Origin: Clostridia bacterium
GTDB taxonomy: Bacteria; Bacillota; Clostridia; Peptostreptococcales; Anaerovoracaceae
DNA length: 40,962 nt
Assembly (NCBI GenBank): GCA_910575405.1
Contig: CAJTER010000037.1
Location: forward strand, 1 to 40,962
Direction of reading: 5' to 3'
Part shown: positions 24,472 through 32,165 of the stretch, piece by piece
How positions within the stretch are numbered: position 1 is the first letter of the stretch
How the letters are laid out: each line of letters begins with the position of its first letter
Notes under the pieces: model-generated
The model's database searches: none
What the model saw: the letters and a program-made list of their open reading frames with translations, nothing else
What the model was told of the DNA's origin: nothing
Position numbers and translations under genes: made by a program

Positions 24472-25788
24472 TTAAAATTCGTCGTTAAATCTTTCTTTGA
24501 ACTGTTCTTTTAATTCGTCTCTGAAATCCGGATGAGCAATCTCAATCAGCTGTCTTGCTCTGTCTTTCAGAGTTCTTCCCTTCATTCTTGCAATACCGTA
24601 CTCTGTAACAATGTAATCAGCATCACATCTGGAAGTCGTAACAGCAGCGCCGTGGTCGATGAATGGAACGATCTTGGAAACCATAGTACCGTCTTTCATG
24701 GTTGTTACGGACGGCATAGCAATGATCGCTTTTGCGTTTCCATCGTGAGCCATAGCAGCGCCTCTTACGAAGTCAACCTGTCCGCCTACTCCGGAGATCT
24801 GCTTTGTACCGATACATTCGGAAACGATCTGTCCCATAAAGTCTACCTGTACGCATGCGTTGATGCAAACCAGGTTCTTTAACTTTGCAACTACTTCTGG
24901 ATGGTTTACATAGTCAACTGGTCTTAATTCTACGATTGGGTTTCTGTTGCAGAAGTCGTACAGTTTCTTTGTTCCCATGAGGAATGTAACGACCATTTTA
25001 CCTTCGTCCAGTCCCTTTTCGCTGCAGTCGATAGCGCCTTTCTCAAACAGATCAACAACACCGTCCGCGATCATTTCGGAATGGATACCCAAGTGTTTCT
25101 TTTCTCCCAGCTGTGAAAGTACGGCATCAGGAATTGCTCCAATACCCAGCTGCAGAGTTGCTCCGTCTTCGATGAGGGAAGCGCAGTTCTTACCGATGGC
25201 TTCTTCAACCGGTCCGATTTTAGCAGGTTTGCTTTCGAACAGCGGATGTGAGTTTTCAACAAAGGCATCAATTTCACTTACATGTACAAAAGTATCTCCA
25301 AATACTACAGGAACCTGATCATTTACTTCTGCCAGTACGGTTCTGCAGGATTTAATAGCCTGCATGGTATAGTCGGAAGAAACGCCTACGCAGCAGTATC
25401 CGTGTTCATCCGGCTCAGATACGGAAACCAGCAGTACGTCTTCGTGGAAAATATCCTGTCTGATGTATTTCGGTACTTCATGGAAGAATACCGGAACGAA
25501 TTCACCGTGGCCTTGAGCCAGAGATTTTCTGGTGCTTGGACTTGTAAACCAGCCTTCAAATGTAAATACATCGTGGTTTTCCGGCAGTGAATATTCGCCT
25601 TTTCCCAGAGTTACCATGTGAGAAACAGTGATGTCTTTGTACAGGTGCTTGTTTGCAACCATTGCATCTACCAGAACCTGCGGCTCTGCAACAGCATGAG
25701 CAAACAGAACGCGGTCACCTGACTGAATCTGTTTCATCGCTTCATCAGCAGAACATTTTCTGCTTTCATAAATTTCTTTCCAGTCCAT
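24472..25788 (-). CDS. abfT: 4-hydroxybutyrate CoA-transferase
   Basis: This 438-residue class I CoA-transferase has the catalytic glutamate at residue 238 within LGIHSEMIADG, the position reported for AbfT of C. aminobutyricum. LQLGIGAIPDAVL (213-225), VSVSEPDEHGYCCVG and FVRGAAMAHDGNAKAIIAMP are family segments. It exchanges CoA between acetyl-CoA (or butyryl-CoA) and 4-hydroxybutyrate. CGGAGGAAAC precedes the ATG. It lies between the small CGGC gene and abfH in the same direction. The region just upstream contains a hairpin (25858-25877) but no clear promoter. Confidence 0.93.
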   Translation of the reverse strand: MDWKEIYESRKCSADEAMKQIQSGDRVLFAHAVAEPQVLVDAMVANKHLYKDITVSHMVTLGKGEYSLPENHDVFTFEGWFTSPSTRKSLAQGHGEFVPVFFHEVPKYIRQDIFHEDVLLVSVSEPDEHGYCCVGVSSDYTMQAIKSCRTVLAEVNDQVPVVFGDTFVHVSEIDAFVENSHPLFESKPAKIGPVEEAIGKNCASLIEDGATLQLGIGAIPDAVLSQLGEKKHLGIHSEMIADGVVDLFEKGAIDCSEKGLDEGKMVVTFLMGTKKLYDFCNRNPIVELRPVDYVNHPEVVAKLKNLVCINACVQVDFMGQIVSECIGTKQISGVGGQVDFVRGAAMAHDGNAKAIIAMPSVTTMKDGTMVSKIVPFIDHGAAVTTSRCDADYIVTEYGIARMKGRTLKDRARQLIEIAHPDFRDELKEQFKERFNDEF

Positions 25789-25857
25789 TATTTTGTTTCC
25801 TCCGTTATTAACATAATTTCATCCTTCTGACGCATCCTCCCGCGCCATCCGGGCAGA

Positions 25858-25877
25858 TTTGAAAGTTTCCTTTCAAA
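25858..25877. other. Small hairpin downstream of the CGGC gene
   Basis: TTTGAAAG and CTTTCAAA pair around TTTC just after the stop of the small CGGC gene and 70 bases before abfT. No T-run follows, so it is a processing site or weak terminator at best. Confidence 0.3.
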
Positions 25878-25880
25878 CTT

Positions 25881-26144
25881 CTATTTCCTTTTCTGAATAT
25901 CATCCAGTATCTTGTCAATATGCGTTTTGTCCCACATTTTCAGGACACCTGCTCCGGTATCAAACTGCTCATAAGAGGCGCAGCAGTTACTGCATCCTCC
26001 AATAACCAGCAATAAATCGTGCGGAACACCTTCTGCCGCATTTACAAAGTCAATATCCTTAAACTGGCTTTCAATTTGGTTGAGGGCCTCTCTCCTGTCG
26101 TACCTAGGATTGCAGCCTCCGCAAAATCTCACTCCGCACTTCAT
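25881..26144 (-). CDS. Small CGGC-motif protein of unknown function
   Basis: This 87-residue protein has two cysteine clusters: CGVRFCGGCNPRYDR at the N-terminus and VIGGCSNCCASYEQF mid-sequence. They could form an iron-sulphur or zinc site or a redox pair. Similar CGGCNPRxDR starts occur, as I recall, in uncharacterised clostridial proteins; no function is known to me. GGAGCTC lies upstream of its ATG. Sitting between abfD and abfT in the same direction, it may be a maturation or redox helper for the pathway; this is inferred from position alone. Confidence 0.7.
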   Translation of the reverse strand: MKCGVRFCGGCNPRYDRREALNQIESQFKDIDFVNAAEGVPHDLLLVIGGCSNCCASYEQFDTGAGVLKMWDKTHIDKILDDIQKRK

Positions 26145-26232
26145 ATATCTGAGCTCCTTTGTCCTTCATATTGATCGATTGTTTTTAAGCTCCGGCCCTT
26201 GCCTGACTATGGCAGATTTTGCCGGATACTGT

Positions 26233-26270
26233 GAAAAAATAAGCCGCCGCGCTTATGACGCAGCGGCCTA
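26233..26270 (-). terminator. Terminator after abfD
   Basis: On the minus strand, TAGGCCGCTGCG pairs with CGCGGCGGCTTA and is followed by TTTTTTC. It begins about 22 bases past the abfD stop. It separates abfD from the CGGC-abfT-abfH group, which then needs readthrough or its own promoter. Confidence 0.85.
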
Positions 26271-26291
26271 TTCAAATTTCAGTTTACCGCC

Positions 26292-27764
26292 TTATTTAAT
26301 TCCAGCGATTGCTTTAGCCAGTGCTTTCTTTCCTTCGATGTTGCCCTGACGGGAAATCATGATTCTCTGAGCCTGAGGAGAACCAGCACCGTGCATGGAC
26401 TCTGTTCTGTATCCAACAGCAGCAGCACCCAGACACAGGTTTTCTAATAATCTCAGAACTCTCATTCTTTCTTCTGTTGTGCAAGCTGGTGAAGCCTGGA
26501 AGAACTTGTTGCAGATTTCGCCGATTGTTTCGCCGTTTCTGCCTACCTTCAGGTCAGACTTGAAGTCCTTTTCGGACGGCATAGTTACCATCAGTCCGCC
26601 TGCGATGTCTTCTGCCAGTCTTACGATTTCATAAGGGAATCTTGTGATGTTCTGCTTACATACGTTAGCCAGCAGCAGGTCGATCTGGTAGTTTCCAGCT
26701 TCTGTCTGCCATCCTTCTGCGGAACAAGCGATACCGCAGCAGTACAGAGTTTCGTTCAGGTGAGTCATTTCAATGAGCTTATCCTTAACGTGGGAAGCCT
26801 TCTGAGCGCCATTGTATTCAGCAGCCAGAGCAGCAGCTCCGATTACAACGTCGCCTACACCAACTTTACATCCACCATAGGACTGTCTGTGGTATCCAGC
26901 AAATCTTTCTACCATCATTCCTGCAAAATCATATTCGCCAGCCTGGAAGATGTACTTGTTCGGAATAAATACATTATCAAATACTACTAATGCTTCCTGT
27001 CCGCCGAACTTAGCATTACCAAGGTCGATCTCTGCACCTTCTTCTAATTTTCTGGTGTCGCAGGACTGTCTTCCGTAAATCATGTACATACCTTCGATAT
27101 CGGATGGGCATGCGAATGATACTGCGAAGTCTTTGTCTTCTTCTCTCATGGACTGAGTCGGCATGATGATGTGCCAGTGGGAGTTAATGGAACCAGTCTG
27201 GTGAGCCTTAGCTCCGCTTACTACGATACCATCGTCTCTTCTTTCAACGATATGTACGAATAAGTCTTTGTCCTTCTGTGCGTGAGGAGCAAGACCTCTG
27301 TCACCCTTCGGGTCAGTCATAGCACCGTCAACAACCCAGTCATTCTTCTGTACTTCCATCAGGAAGTTCTTGAAGTTTTCATGATAGTTTGTTCCATATT
27401 TCTTGTCAGTTTCAAATGTTGTAGAGAATACAGCATTGAAAGCGTCCATACCAACGCATCTCTGGAAGCAGGAACCAGTTTTCTGTCCAAGCAGTCTCTG
27501 CATCTTAACCTTTTTTCTCAGGTCGTCTGTGCTCTGGTGCAGATGAGAAAATCTGTTTACTGTTTCACCAGTCAGGTTTGATTTTGCTGTCATCAGGTCA
27601 GCATACTCAGGATCCTGTGCAAGGTCATATGTCATTGCTACGCAATTGATGGATGGACGAATGATTGGATGGTCAACCCAATTCTCAATTTCTTCACCAA
27701 ACATATAAACTCTTGTCTTCAACTTTCTTAAGCTCTCAATGTACTGAGCTCCTGTCATTAGCAT
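26292..27764 (-). CDS. abfD: 4-hydroxybutyryl-CoA dehydratase / vinylacetyl-CoA delta-isomerase
   Basis: This 490-residue flavoprotein converts 4-hydroxybutyryl-CoA to crotonyl-CoA by a ketyl-radical mechanism using FAD and one 4Fe-4S cluster. All four cluster ligands known from C. aminobutyricum are present: Cys99 and Cys103 in TGSCFQRCVG, then the His and Cys spaced seven residues apart in GYHRQSYGGCKVG. The N-terminus (YIESLRKLKTRVYMFGE) and C-terminus (MHGAGSPQAQRIMISRQGNI) are also near-identical to that enzyme. AAGGAGTG lies before the ATG. A perfect sigma-54-type promoter and an operator-like palindrome are directly upstream, and a strong terminator follows, so it can form a single-gene transcript. 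Confidence 0.97.
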   Translation of the reverse strand: MLMTGAQYIESLRKLKTRVYMFGEEIENWVDHPIIRPSINCVAMTYDLAQDPEYADLMTAKSNLTGETVNRFSHLHQSTDDLRKKVKMQRLLGQKTGSCFQRCVGMDAFNAVFSTTFETDKKYGTNYHENFKNFLMEVQKNDWVVDGAMTDPKGDRGLAPHAQKDKDLFVHIVERRDDGIVVSGAKAHQTGSINSHWHIIMPTQSMREEDKDFAVSFACPSDIEGMYMIYGRQSCDTRKLEEGAEIDLGNAKFGGQEALVVFDNVFIPNKYIFQAGEYDFAGMMVERFAGYHRQSYGGCKVGVGDVVIGAAALAAEYNGAQKASHVKDKLIEMTHLNETLYCCGIACSAEGWQTEAGNYQIDLLLANVCKQNITRFPYEIVRLAEDIAGGLMVTMPSEKDFKSDLKVGRNGETIGEICNKFFQASPACTTEERMRVLRLLENLCLGAAAVGYRTESMHGAGSPQAQRIMISRQGNIEGKKALAKAIAGIK

Positions 27765-27799
27765 AATAAAATCACTCCTTTTTTATCTTCGGGTTCCCT

Positions 27800-27815
27800 G
27801 CTGATCAAGTTCAGC
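27800..27815 (-). other. Small hairpin in the abfD leader
   Basis: GCTGA and TCAGC pair around six bases, between the predicted transcription start and the ribosome binding site. Neighbouring GC-rich runs could extend it. It may affect mRNA stability; no riboswitch fold was recognised. Confidence 0.3.
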
Positions 27816-27847
27816 ATGTCCCCCAGCATTAAACCATTTATAACCTA

Positions 27848-27863
27848 TGCAATTCTTATACCA
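27848..27863 (-). promoter_or_regulatory. Sigma-54 promoter of abfD
   Basis: The minus-strand sequence TGGTATAAGAATTGCA fits the consensus TGGYAYR-N4-TTGCW at every position, with the exact ten-base spacing between GG and GC. It would start transcription about 70 bases before the abfD ATG. Confidence 0.82.
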
Positions 27864-27879
27864 ACAAATCGCATTTGTT
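27863..27879. promoter_or_regulatory. Palindrome abutting the abfD -24 box
   Basis: AACAAAT-CGC-ATTTGTT is a perfect 7-bp inverted repeat. It is immediately upstream of the -24 element, which is too close for a usual enhancer site and fits a repressor or second regulator better. Confidence 0.5.
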
Positions 27880-27903
27880 AACATACCAATTTTTCCCGTT
27901 TTT

Positions 27904-28185
27904 TTATTTTTTATCTTTGCGCAAAATCTTTCTCGCCATATCCAAGAGATCCTCGCTGACGGAAGTATCAAGAACAACATCCTGTACTTCCGGGCAATTT
28001 TCTATTACGATTTCTTTTACTACATCCTGAATCGTATCCTGAGCGGATGGACAGGATGCGCAGGCCCCTGTCAGTCTCACCTTTGCGATATTATTCTCAA
28101 ATCCAGTAAGCATGGCCCCTCCATAGTGCTCTGCCAGAACCGGATCCACCTTTTCCTTCAGAACCCGTGTAATTTGTTCCTCCAC
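27904..28185 (-). CDS. NifU C-terminal-domain iron-sulphur scaffold protein
   Basis: This 93-residue protein consists of the NifU C-terminal domain only. The cluster-binding Cys42-x2-Cys45 lies in LTGACASCPSAQDTIQ, followed by EIVIENCPEVQDVV. Such proteins bind a labile 4Fe-4S cluster and pass it to target enzymes. It starts at a GTG with GAGGTG eight bases upstream. It lies in the same direction, 140 bases before abfD, whose product needs a 4Fe-4S cluster. A role in AbfD maturation is a reasonable inference. An extra hydrophilic C-terminal tail (SEDLLDMARKILRKDKK) is present. Confidence 0.85.
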   Translation of the reverse strand: MEEQITRVLKEKVDPVLAEHYGGAMLTGFENNIAKVRLTGACASCPSAQDTIQDVVKEIVIENCPEVQDVVLDTSVSEDLLDMARKILRKDKK

Positions 28186-28391
28186 GTTTCATTCACCTCA
28201 AAATTTGTCAAATTTAATAACTTCCTGCAAGATAATTATATCTCTATCCTGCTTCTTTTTCAAGTGGATAATAGCTAAAAGTTTGTCTTATTTCGGATTT
28301 TTGTTGCGTTTTATCCTCATTTTTTCAAATAGTGCCATCAATTTTGCCTTTTGTATCTCTTTTCCGGAAAGTTCTGCATTTTTGCATTTTT
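28186..28391. other. Divergent intergenic region between the nifU-like gene and thiN
   Basis: AT-rich with no coding frame of merit. No TPP riboswitch core (CUGAGA or ACCUGA elements) was seen before the thiamine pyrophosphokinase gene, so it is probably not thiamine-controlled by that route. Confidence 0.5.
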
Positions 28392-28422
28392 TTGTTTTCA
28401 GCCCTTTGTCCTATGATATAAT
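28392..28422 (+). promoter_or_regulatory. Sigma-A promoter of thiN with extended -10
   Basis: TGATATAAT (28414-28422) is a perfect extended -10 element (TGnTATAAT). A weak TTGTTT lies 19 bases upstream as the -35. The start of transcription would be near 28429, about 68 bases before the thiN ATG. Confidence 0.65.
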
Positions 28423-28496
28423 ATGTACCGTACTATTCTCTATATTCGTTATTTCTATTATAAAATAAATTTAAGCAAAATGCAGGTGTCTCAATT

Positions 28497-29120
28497 ATGA
28501 AAAAATGTGCGATTATTACCTCTTATATCGAAGGAAATCCGGCAAAATTGATAGAAGACTACAGGCCCGACTGTATCCTCTGCGCGGATGGCGGCTACGA
28601 TCATGCCAGGAAAGCAGGAATTTCACCCCATTATCTCATCGGCGATTTTGATTCTCTGAAATGCGAAATCGAACCTGACATAAAAACTATCATCTTTCCG
28701 CCGGAAAAAGATGATACGGATACAGGGCTCTGCCTGCAGGCTGCTCTGGATCTGGGCTGTGAGGATATTCTGATTGTGGGGGGGCTTGGCGGAAGATTTG
28801 ACCATGCACTTGCCAACATTCAGCTGATGGCCGGCATAGCAGATAAAGTCAAACGGATCGCGATTTCCGATGAAAAAAATTATTGCACGATCCTGCAAAA
28901 CGGCACTCTACACCTTCCGAGAGAAGCAGGCCGCCACGTCTCTATTCTGTCTCTTTCCGATATATCGTCAGGAGTGTCTGTAACAGGTGCAAAATATCCG
29001 CTCTCAAATTATACTATGTCCCGCACCTTTCCCCTGGGAGTCAGCAACGAATATGCAGACGATATCCTTGTAATTTCAGTAAAAAACGGGACTCTGCTGG
29101 TTGCACTGACACAAGACTGA
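28497..29120 (+). CDS. thiN: Thiamine pyrophosphokinase
   Basis: This 207-residue protein adds pyrophosphate from ATP to thiamine. Family motifs are CADGGYDHARKAGISPHYLIG followed by DFDS (the catalytic acidic cluster), PPEKDDTDTGLCLQAAL with the substrate-binding DxTD, and GGLGGRFDHALANIQLM. The C-terminal beta-domain holds VSILSLSD and GAKYPLSNYTMS. Order and length are normal. The ribosome binding site is weak (CAGGTG). It is followed by the ECF S-component gene after 177 bases. Confidence 0.92.
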   Translation: MKKCAIITSYIEGNPAKLIEDYRPDCILCADGGYDHARKAGISPHYLIGDFDSLKCEIEPDIKTIIFPPEKDDTDTGLCLQAALDLGCEDILIVGGLGGRFDHALANIQLMAGIADKVKRIAISDEKNYCTILQNGTLHLPREAGRHVSILSLSDISSGVSVTGAKYPLSNYTMSRTFPLGVSNEYADDILVISVKNGTLLVALTQD

Positions 29121-29297
29121 TGTTTCAACTGTCTCCTTTCTAATTTTATAAATTGTATTGAGAAAGCAGGATTATGTCTGCTTTTTTCTTTTTACCCCAA
29201 AAGTGTTATCTTTAAATTTATAATTTTTGTATCTTTTAATAACTATAAAATGAGAGTATTCTATTTGCAGTTCAAGATAAAAATGGAGGTACTACTT

Positions 29298-29843
29298 ATG
29301 AAGCAAACGGAACGAATCAAAAATTTGTGTGAAACAGCCCTCTTTATTGCCATTGTCTTTCTGGGCGTATTTATCATCAAATTCCCGGGACCCTTTGGCT
29401 ATGCGCATATCGGCGATTCCATGATTTTTCTCTCTGTGCTCATGCTGGGAGGAAAAAGGGGTGCCGTTTCTGGAGGTCTGGGCGCTGCGCTGGCTGATAT
29501 TGTAAGCGGTTATACCATCTGGGCGATTCCAACTCTTCTCTGTAAAGCTTTCATGGCACTTATAATGGGAACTATGATAAAGCACCATGCCTTTGGCCTT
29601 AAGGGCCGCGCTCTCTGGATCGTGTCCGCTGCAGCCGGCGGTCTTACACAGGGTGCCGCATACGCAGTCTTCTGGTATGCCCTCTTTGGAAAAGCTGCTG
29701 CCATTGCTGCCATTCCAGGACTTACATTCCAGGCGGTTTCCGGAATTATTATTGCTTTCATTATTTCGGAGGCCCTTCAGAAAACCAGCCTGAAAAAGCA
29801 TTTTATTTATACAACCGATGGGAAAGGAGTTCAAACATGTTAG
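29298..29843 (+). CDS. ECF transporter S-component
   Basis: About 181 residues with roughly six membrane segments. The family pattern is clear: FPGPFGYAHIGDSMIFLSVL, then LGGKRGAVSGGLGAALADIV and SGYTIWAIPTLL. This fits the substrate-binding S-component of energy-coupling-factor vitamin transporters of the DUF1393/ribofla-trS type. The shared AT and A/A' subunits are not in this window. The ATG at 29298 has GGAGGT upstream. Nearness to thiN hints at a thiamine precursor as substrate, but the sequence does not show it. Its stop overlaps the next start. Confidence 0.85.
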   Translation: MKQTERIKNLCETALFIAIVFLGVFIIKFPGPFGYAHIGDSMIFLSVLMLGGKRGAVSGGLGAALADIVSGYTIWAIPTLLCKAFMALIMGTMIKHHAFGLKGRALWIVSAAAGGLTQGAAYAVFWYALFGKAAAIAAIPGLTFQAVSGIIIAFIISEALQKTSLKKHFIYTTDGKGVQTC

Positions 29844-30574
29844 AAAAAATGAAAAGCTTTAAAAAAATTGACGCACACAGTCATATTGGTTATTTTGGCG
29901 GCTGGTCCAATGTGGGCATTACTGCGGAGGAGTTGATTCAGCAGATGGATGAATACAATGTGGAGCGCACCGTTATCTGTACTTATCCCATGAAGGAAAG
30001 TCTTGAAGCTGCAGATCAGTATCCAGAGCGCTTAACAGGCGCTGCCTGGGTGAACCCGGCAGAGAAGGAATCTGCAGATCAGGTCCGTGATGCAGTGAAA
30101 AATCACGACTTCAAGGCAATCAAGCTTCACCCTCTGATGCACAGTTATCTTCCCAATGATGAATGTGTATTTCCTATCGCAGATCTGGCTGGGGAGCTTG
30201 ATATTCCTCTCATGATTCATACGGGGCATCCGCCTTATTCTCTGCCTTGGAGTGTCGCTCAGCTGGCGGATCTTTATCCGGATATAAAAATGGTCATGAT
30301 CCATATGGGCCATGGAAATGGCATGTACGTCCAGTCCGCCATTGATATGGCCAAAAAATATCCAAACCTGTATCTGGAAACCTCCGGAATGCCTATGCAT
30401 ACCAAGATCAGGGAAGCCTATGAACAGGTGGGGAGCGATCGGATCATGTGGGGACTGGATGCACCGTTTCATCATCCTACTGTTGAAATGCAACGGACGA
30501 TTGTAAGCGGGCTGACGGATCAGCAGCTTGCAGATGTGTTTTATAATAACGCAAAGAATCTGTTGAAATTATAA
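29837..30574 (+). CDS. Amidohydrolase family 2 protein
   Basis: This 245-residue TIM-barrel hydrolase has the metal-binding HxH at His14/His16 (KIDAHSHIG), the strand-4 lysine region FKAIKLHP, histidines in MIHTGHPP and MIHMGHG, and the strand-8 aspartate in MWGLDAPFHHP. Relatives include decarboxylases and deaminases as well as hydrolases, so the reaction cannot be named. The start codon lies inside the last codons of the ECF S-component gene (ATGTTAG), showing tight coupling. The two may import and process the same compound. It ends before a strong bidirectional terminator. Confidence 0.85.
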   Translation: MLEKMKSFKKIDAHSHIGYFGGWSNVGITAEELIQQMDEYNVERTVICTYPMKESLEAADQYPERLTGAAWVNPAEKESADQVRDAVKNHDFKAIKLHPLMHSYLPNDECVFPIADLAGELDIPLMIHTGHPPYSLPWSVAQLADLYPDIKMVMIHMGHGNGMYVQSAIDMAKKYPNLYLETSGMPMHTKIREAYEQVGSDRIMWGLDAPFHHPTVEMQRTIVSGLTDQQLADVFYNNAKNLLKL

Positions 30575-30652
30575 AGTCCACCAATACCGTTAAAGCGATA
30601 TTTCCCACATTAAAAAAATTAAATCCTGCGGCATCAGCTTATTGCAGAAAAT

Positions 30653-30702
30653 AAAAATTCCCGGATTCGGAAGAAATTTATTTCCGAACCCGGAATTTTT
30701 TT
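30653..30702. terminator. Bidirectional terminator between convergent operons
   Basis: AAATTCCCGGATTCGG pairs with CCGAACCCGGAATTT around a short loop and is flanked by A-runs and T-runs. It serves the plus-strand amidohydrolase operon and the minus-strand nfn operon. Confidence 0.85.
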
Positions 30703-30755
30703 GCCTGTTTATGTTGCGGAATAAAAAGCTTTCAAAGCTTTATTCCACAGACTTT

Positions 30756-32165
30756 TTATAAATCAGCCAGATATTCCTCAATGCTTGCAGCAGCTGTTTT
30801 TCCTGCTCCCATTGCCAGAATAACAGTTGCTGCACCAGTTACCGCATCTCCGCCTGCGAATACGCCCTTATGGCTTGTCGCCGCACCTTCATCTGCGCCA
30901 ATGCCGCCTCGTTCATTTGGCTGCAGGTTTTCTGTAGTTTCCAGAATCAGCTTGTTGAGCTTTGTTCCGATTGCCATAATCACGCAGTCTACATCTAAAA
31001 TAAAGTTGGATCCTTCTTTTACAACCGGGCGCCTTCTGCCTGATGCATCCGGTTCACCCAGCTCCATTTCCACGCATTCCAGGCCTTTTACATATCCATC
31101 TTCATCGCCTATGACTGCCACCGGATTTCGCAGAAGCTGAAAATCAATACCTTCTTCAATTGCGTGGTGGATTTCCTCTGCTCTGGCAGGAATCTCCTCC
31201 ATAGAGCGGCGGTAAACGATGTATACCTTTTCAGCACCCATTCTCTTGGCGCATCTTGCCGCATCCATGGCAACATTTCCGCCGCCTACAACTGCAATTC
31301 GCTTTGCCTGCTGCACTGGAGTATCGTATTCCGGCAGATATCCCTTCATCAGATTGATTCGAGTCAGGTATTCATTGGCAGAGCATACACCCAGCAGGTT
31401 TTCACCCGGAATATTCATAAAGGAAGGAAGTCCTGCGCCTGTTCCTACAAATACTGCCTCATATCCGTCCTCAAACAGCTCATCTACTGTTTCCGATTTA
31501 CCGATTACCGCATTGTTGATAAAAGTTACGCCTCGTTCTTCCAGCTTTGCCACTTCCGCTGCCACGATATCCTTTGGCAGACGGAATTCTGGGATTCCAT
31601 AGGCAAGTACGCCGCCTGGCTTGTGAAGGCTTTCATAAACGGTAACATCATAGCCTTTTGCTGCCAGATCTCCTGCACAGGTAAGTCCTGCAGGGCCTGC
31701 GCCTACAACTGCTACTTTACGTTTCTTTCCCTGCTGTATTGATTCGCCCTCTTCGCTGCCTGCAGGCTCTGCTTTTGCCGCGTGAGCTGCATGCCAGTCA
31801 GCTACAAAGCGCTCTAGTCTTCCGATAGCAACCGGTTCGCCGGAGGCGCCCTGGACACAGTAGCCTTCACACTGATTTTCCTGAGGACATACTCTGCCGC
31901 AGACTGCGGGGAGCGCACTGGTTTCACTGATGATCTGATACGCTTCTTCAAATTCGCCTTCTGCCACTTTAGCGATAAACTCAGGGATTTTTACCATAAC
32001 CGGACATCCCTTGGTGCACGGCTTTTTCCTGCATTTCAGGCACCGCATTGCTTCATTTACCGCCATCTTGGGTGTGTATCCCCTGGCAACTTCTTCAAAG
32101 TTGGTGCTTCTGATTGCCGGATCCTGCTCCGGCATAGGATTTTTTACCTTTTTCATATTAAGCAT
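30756..32165 (-). CDS. nfnB: NfnB / NADPH-dependent glutamate synthase small-chain-type oxidoreductase
   Basis: About 469 residues. The N-terminal 4Fe-4S part has CLKCRKKPCTKGCP and CGRVCPQENQCEGYC. The FAD-binding motif VAVVGAGPAGLTCAGDLA is near residue 150 and the NADP-binding motif IAVVGGGNVAMDAARCA near 290. Alone the family is called gltA/gltD. Paired with an upstream FAD/2Fe-2S subunit it is the large subunit of the electron-bifurcating NADH-dependent ferredoxin:NADP+ oxidoreductase. The ATG at 32165 follows AGGAGGT and overlaps the nfnA stop by eight bases (ATGCTTAA), so I prefer it to the GTG at 32177. Confidence 0.88.
   Translation of the reverse strand: MLNMKKVKNPMPEQDPAIRSTNFEEVARGYTPKMAVNEAMRCLKCRKKPCTKGCPVMVKIPEFIAKVAEGEFEEAYQIISETSALPAVCGRVCPQENQCEGYCVQGASGEPVAIGRLERFVADWHAAHAAKAEPAGSEEGESIQQGKKRKVAVVGAGPAGLTCAGDLAAKGYDVTVYESLHKPGGVLAYGIPEFRLPKDIVAAEVAKLEERGVTFINNAVIGKSETVDELFEDGYEAVFVGTGAGLPSFMNIPGENLLGVCSANEYLTRINLMKGYLPEYDTPVQQAKRIAVVGGGNVAMDAARCAKRMGAEKVYIVYRRSMEEIPARAEEIHHAIEEGIDFQLLRNPVAVIGDEDGYVKGLECVEMELGEPDASGRRRPVVKEGSNFILDVDCVIMAIGTKLNKLILETTENLQPNERGGIGADEGAATSHKGVFAGGDAVTGAATVILAMGAGKTAAASIEEYLADL

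Noticed and set aside
25789-25880. Sigma-54 site before abfT (TGGCGCGGGAGGATGC)
   Set aside because: The spacing between GG and GC is 11 instead of 10 bases and the -12 box lacks TT, so it does not meet the consensus.
28205-28468. Hydrophobic plus-strand frame between the nifU-like gene and thiN
   Set aside because: Composition follows the AT-rich DNA, it has no ribosome binding site, and it overlaps the thiN promoter.
28186-28496. TPP riboswitch before thiN
   Set aside because: The conserved TPP core elements are absent.
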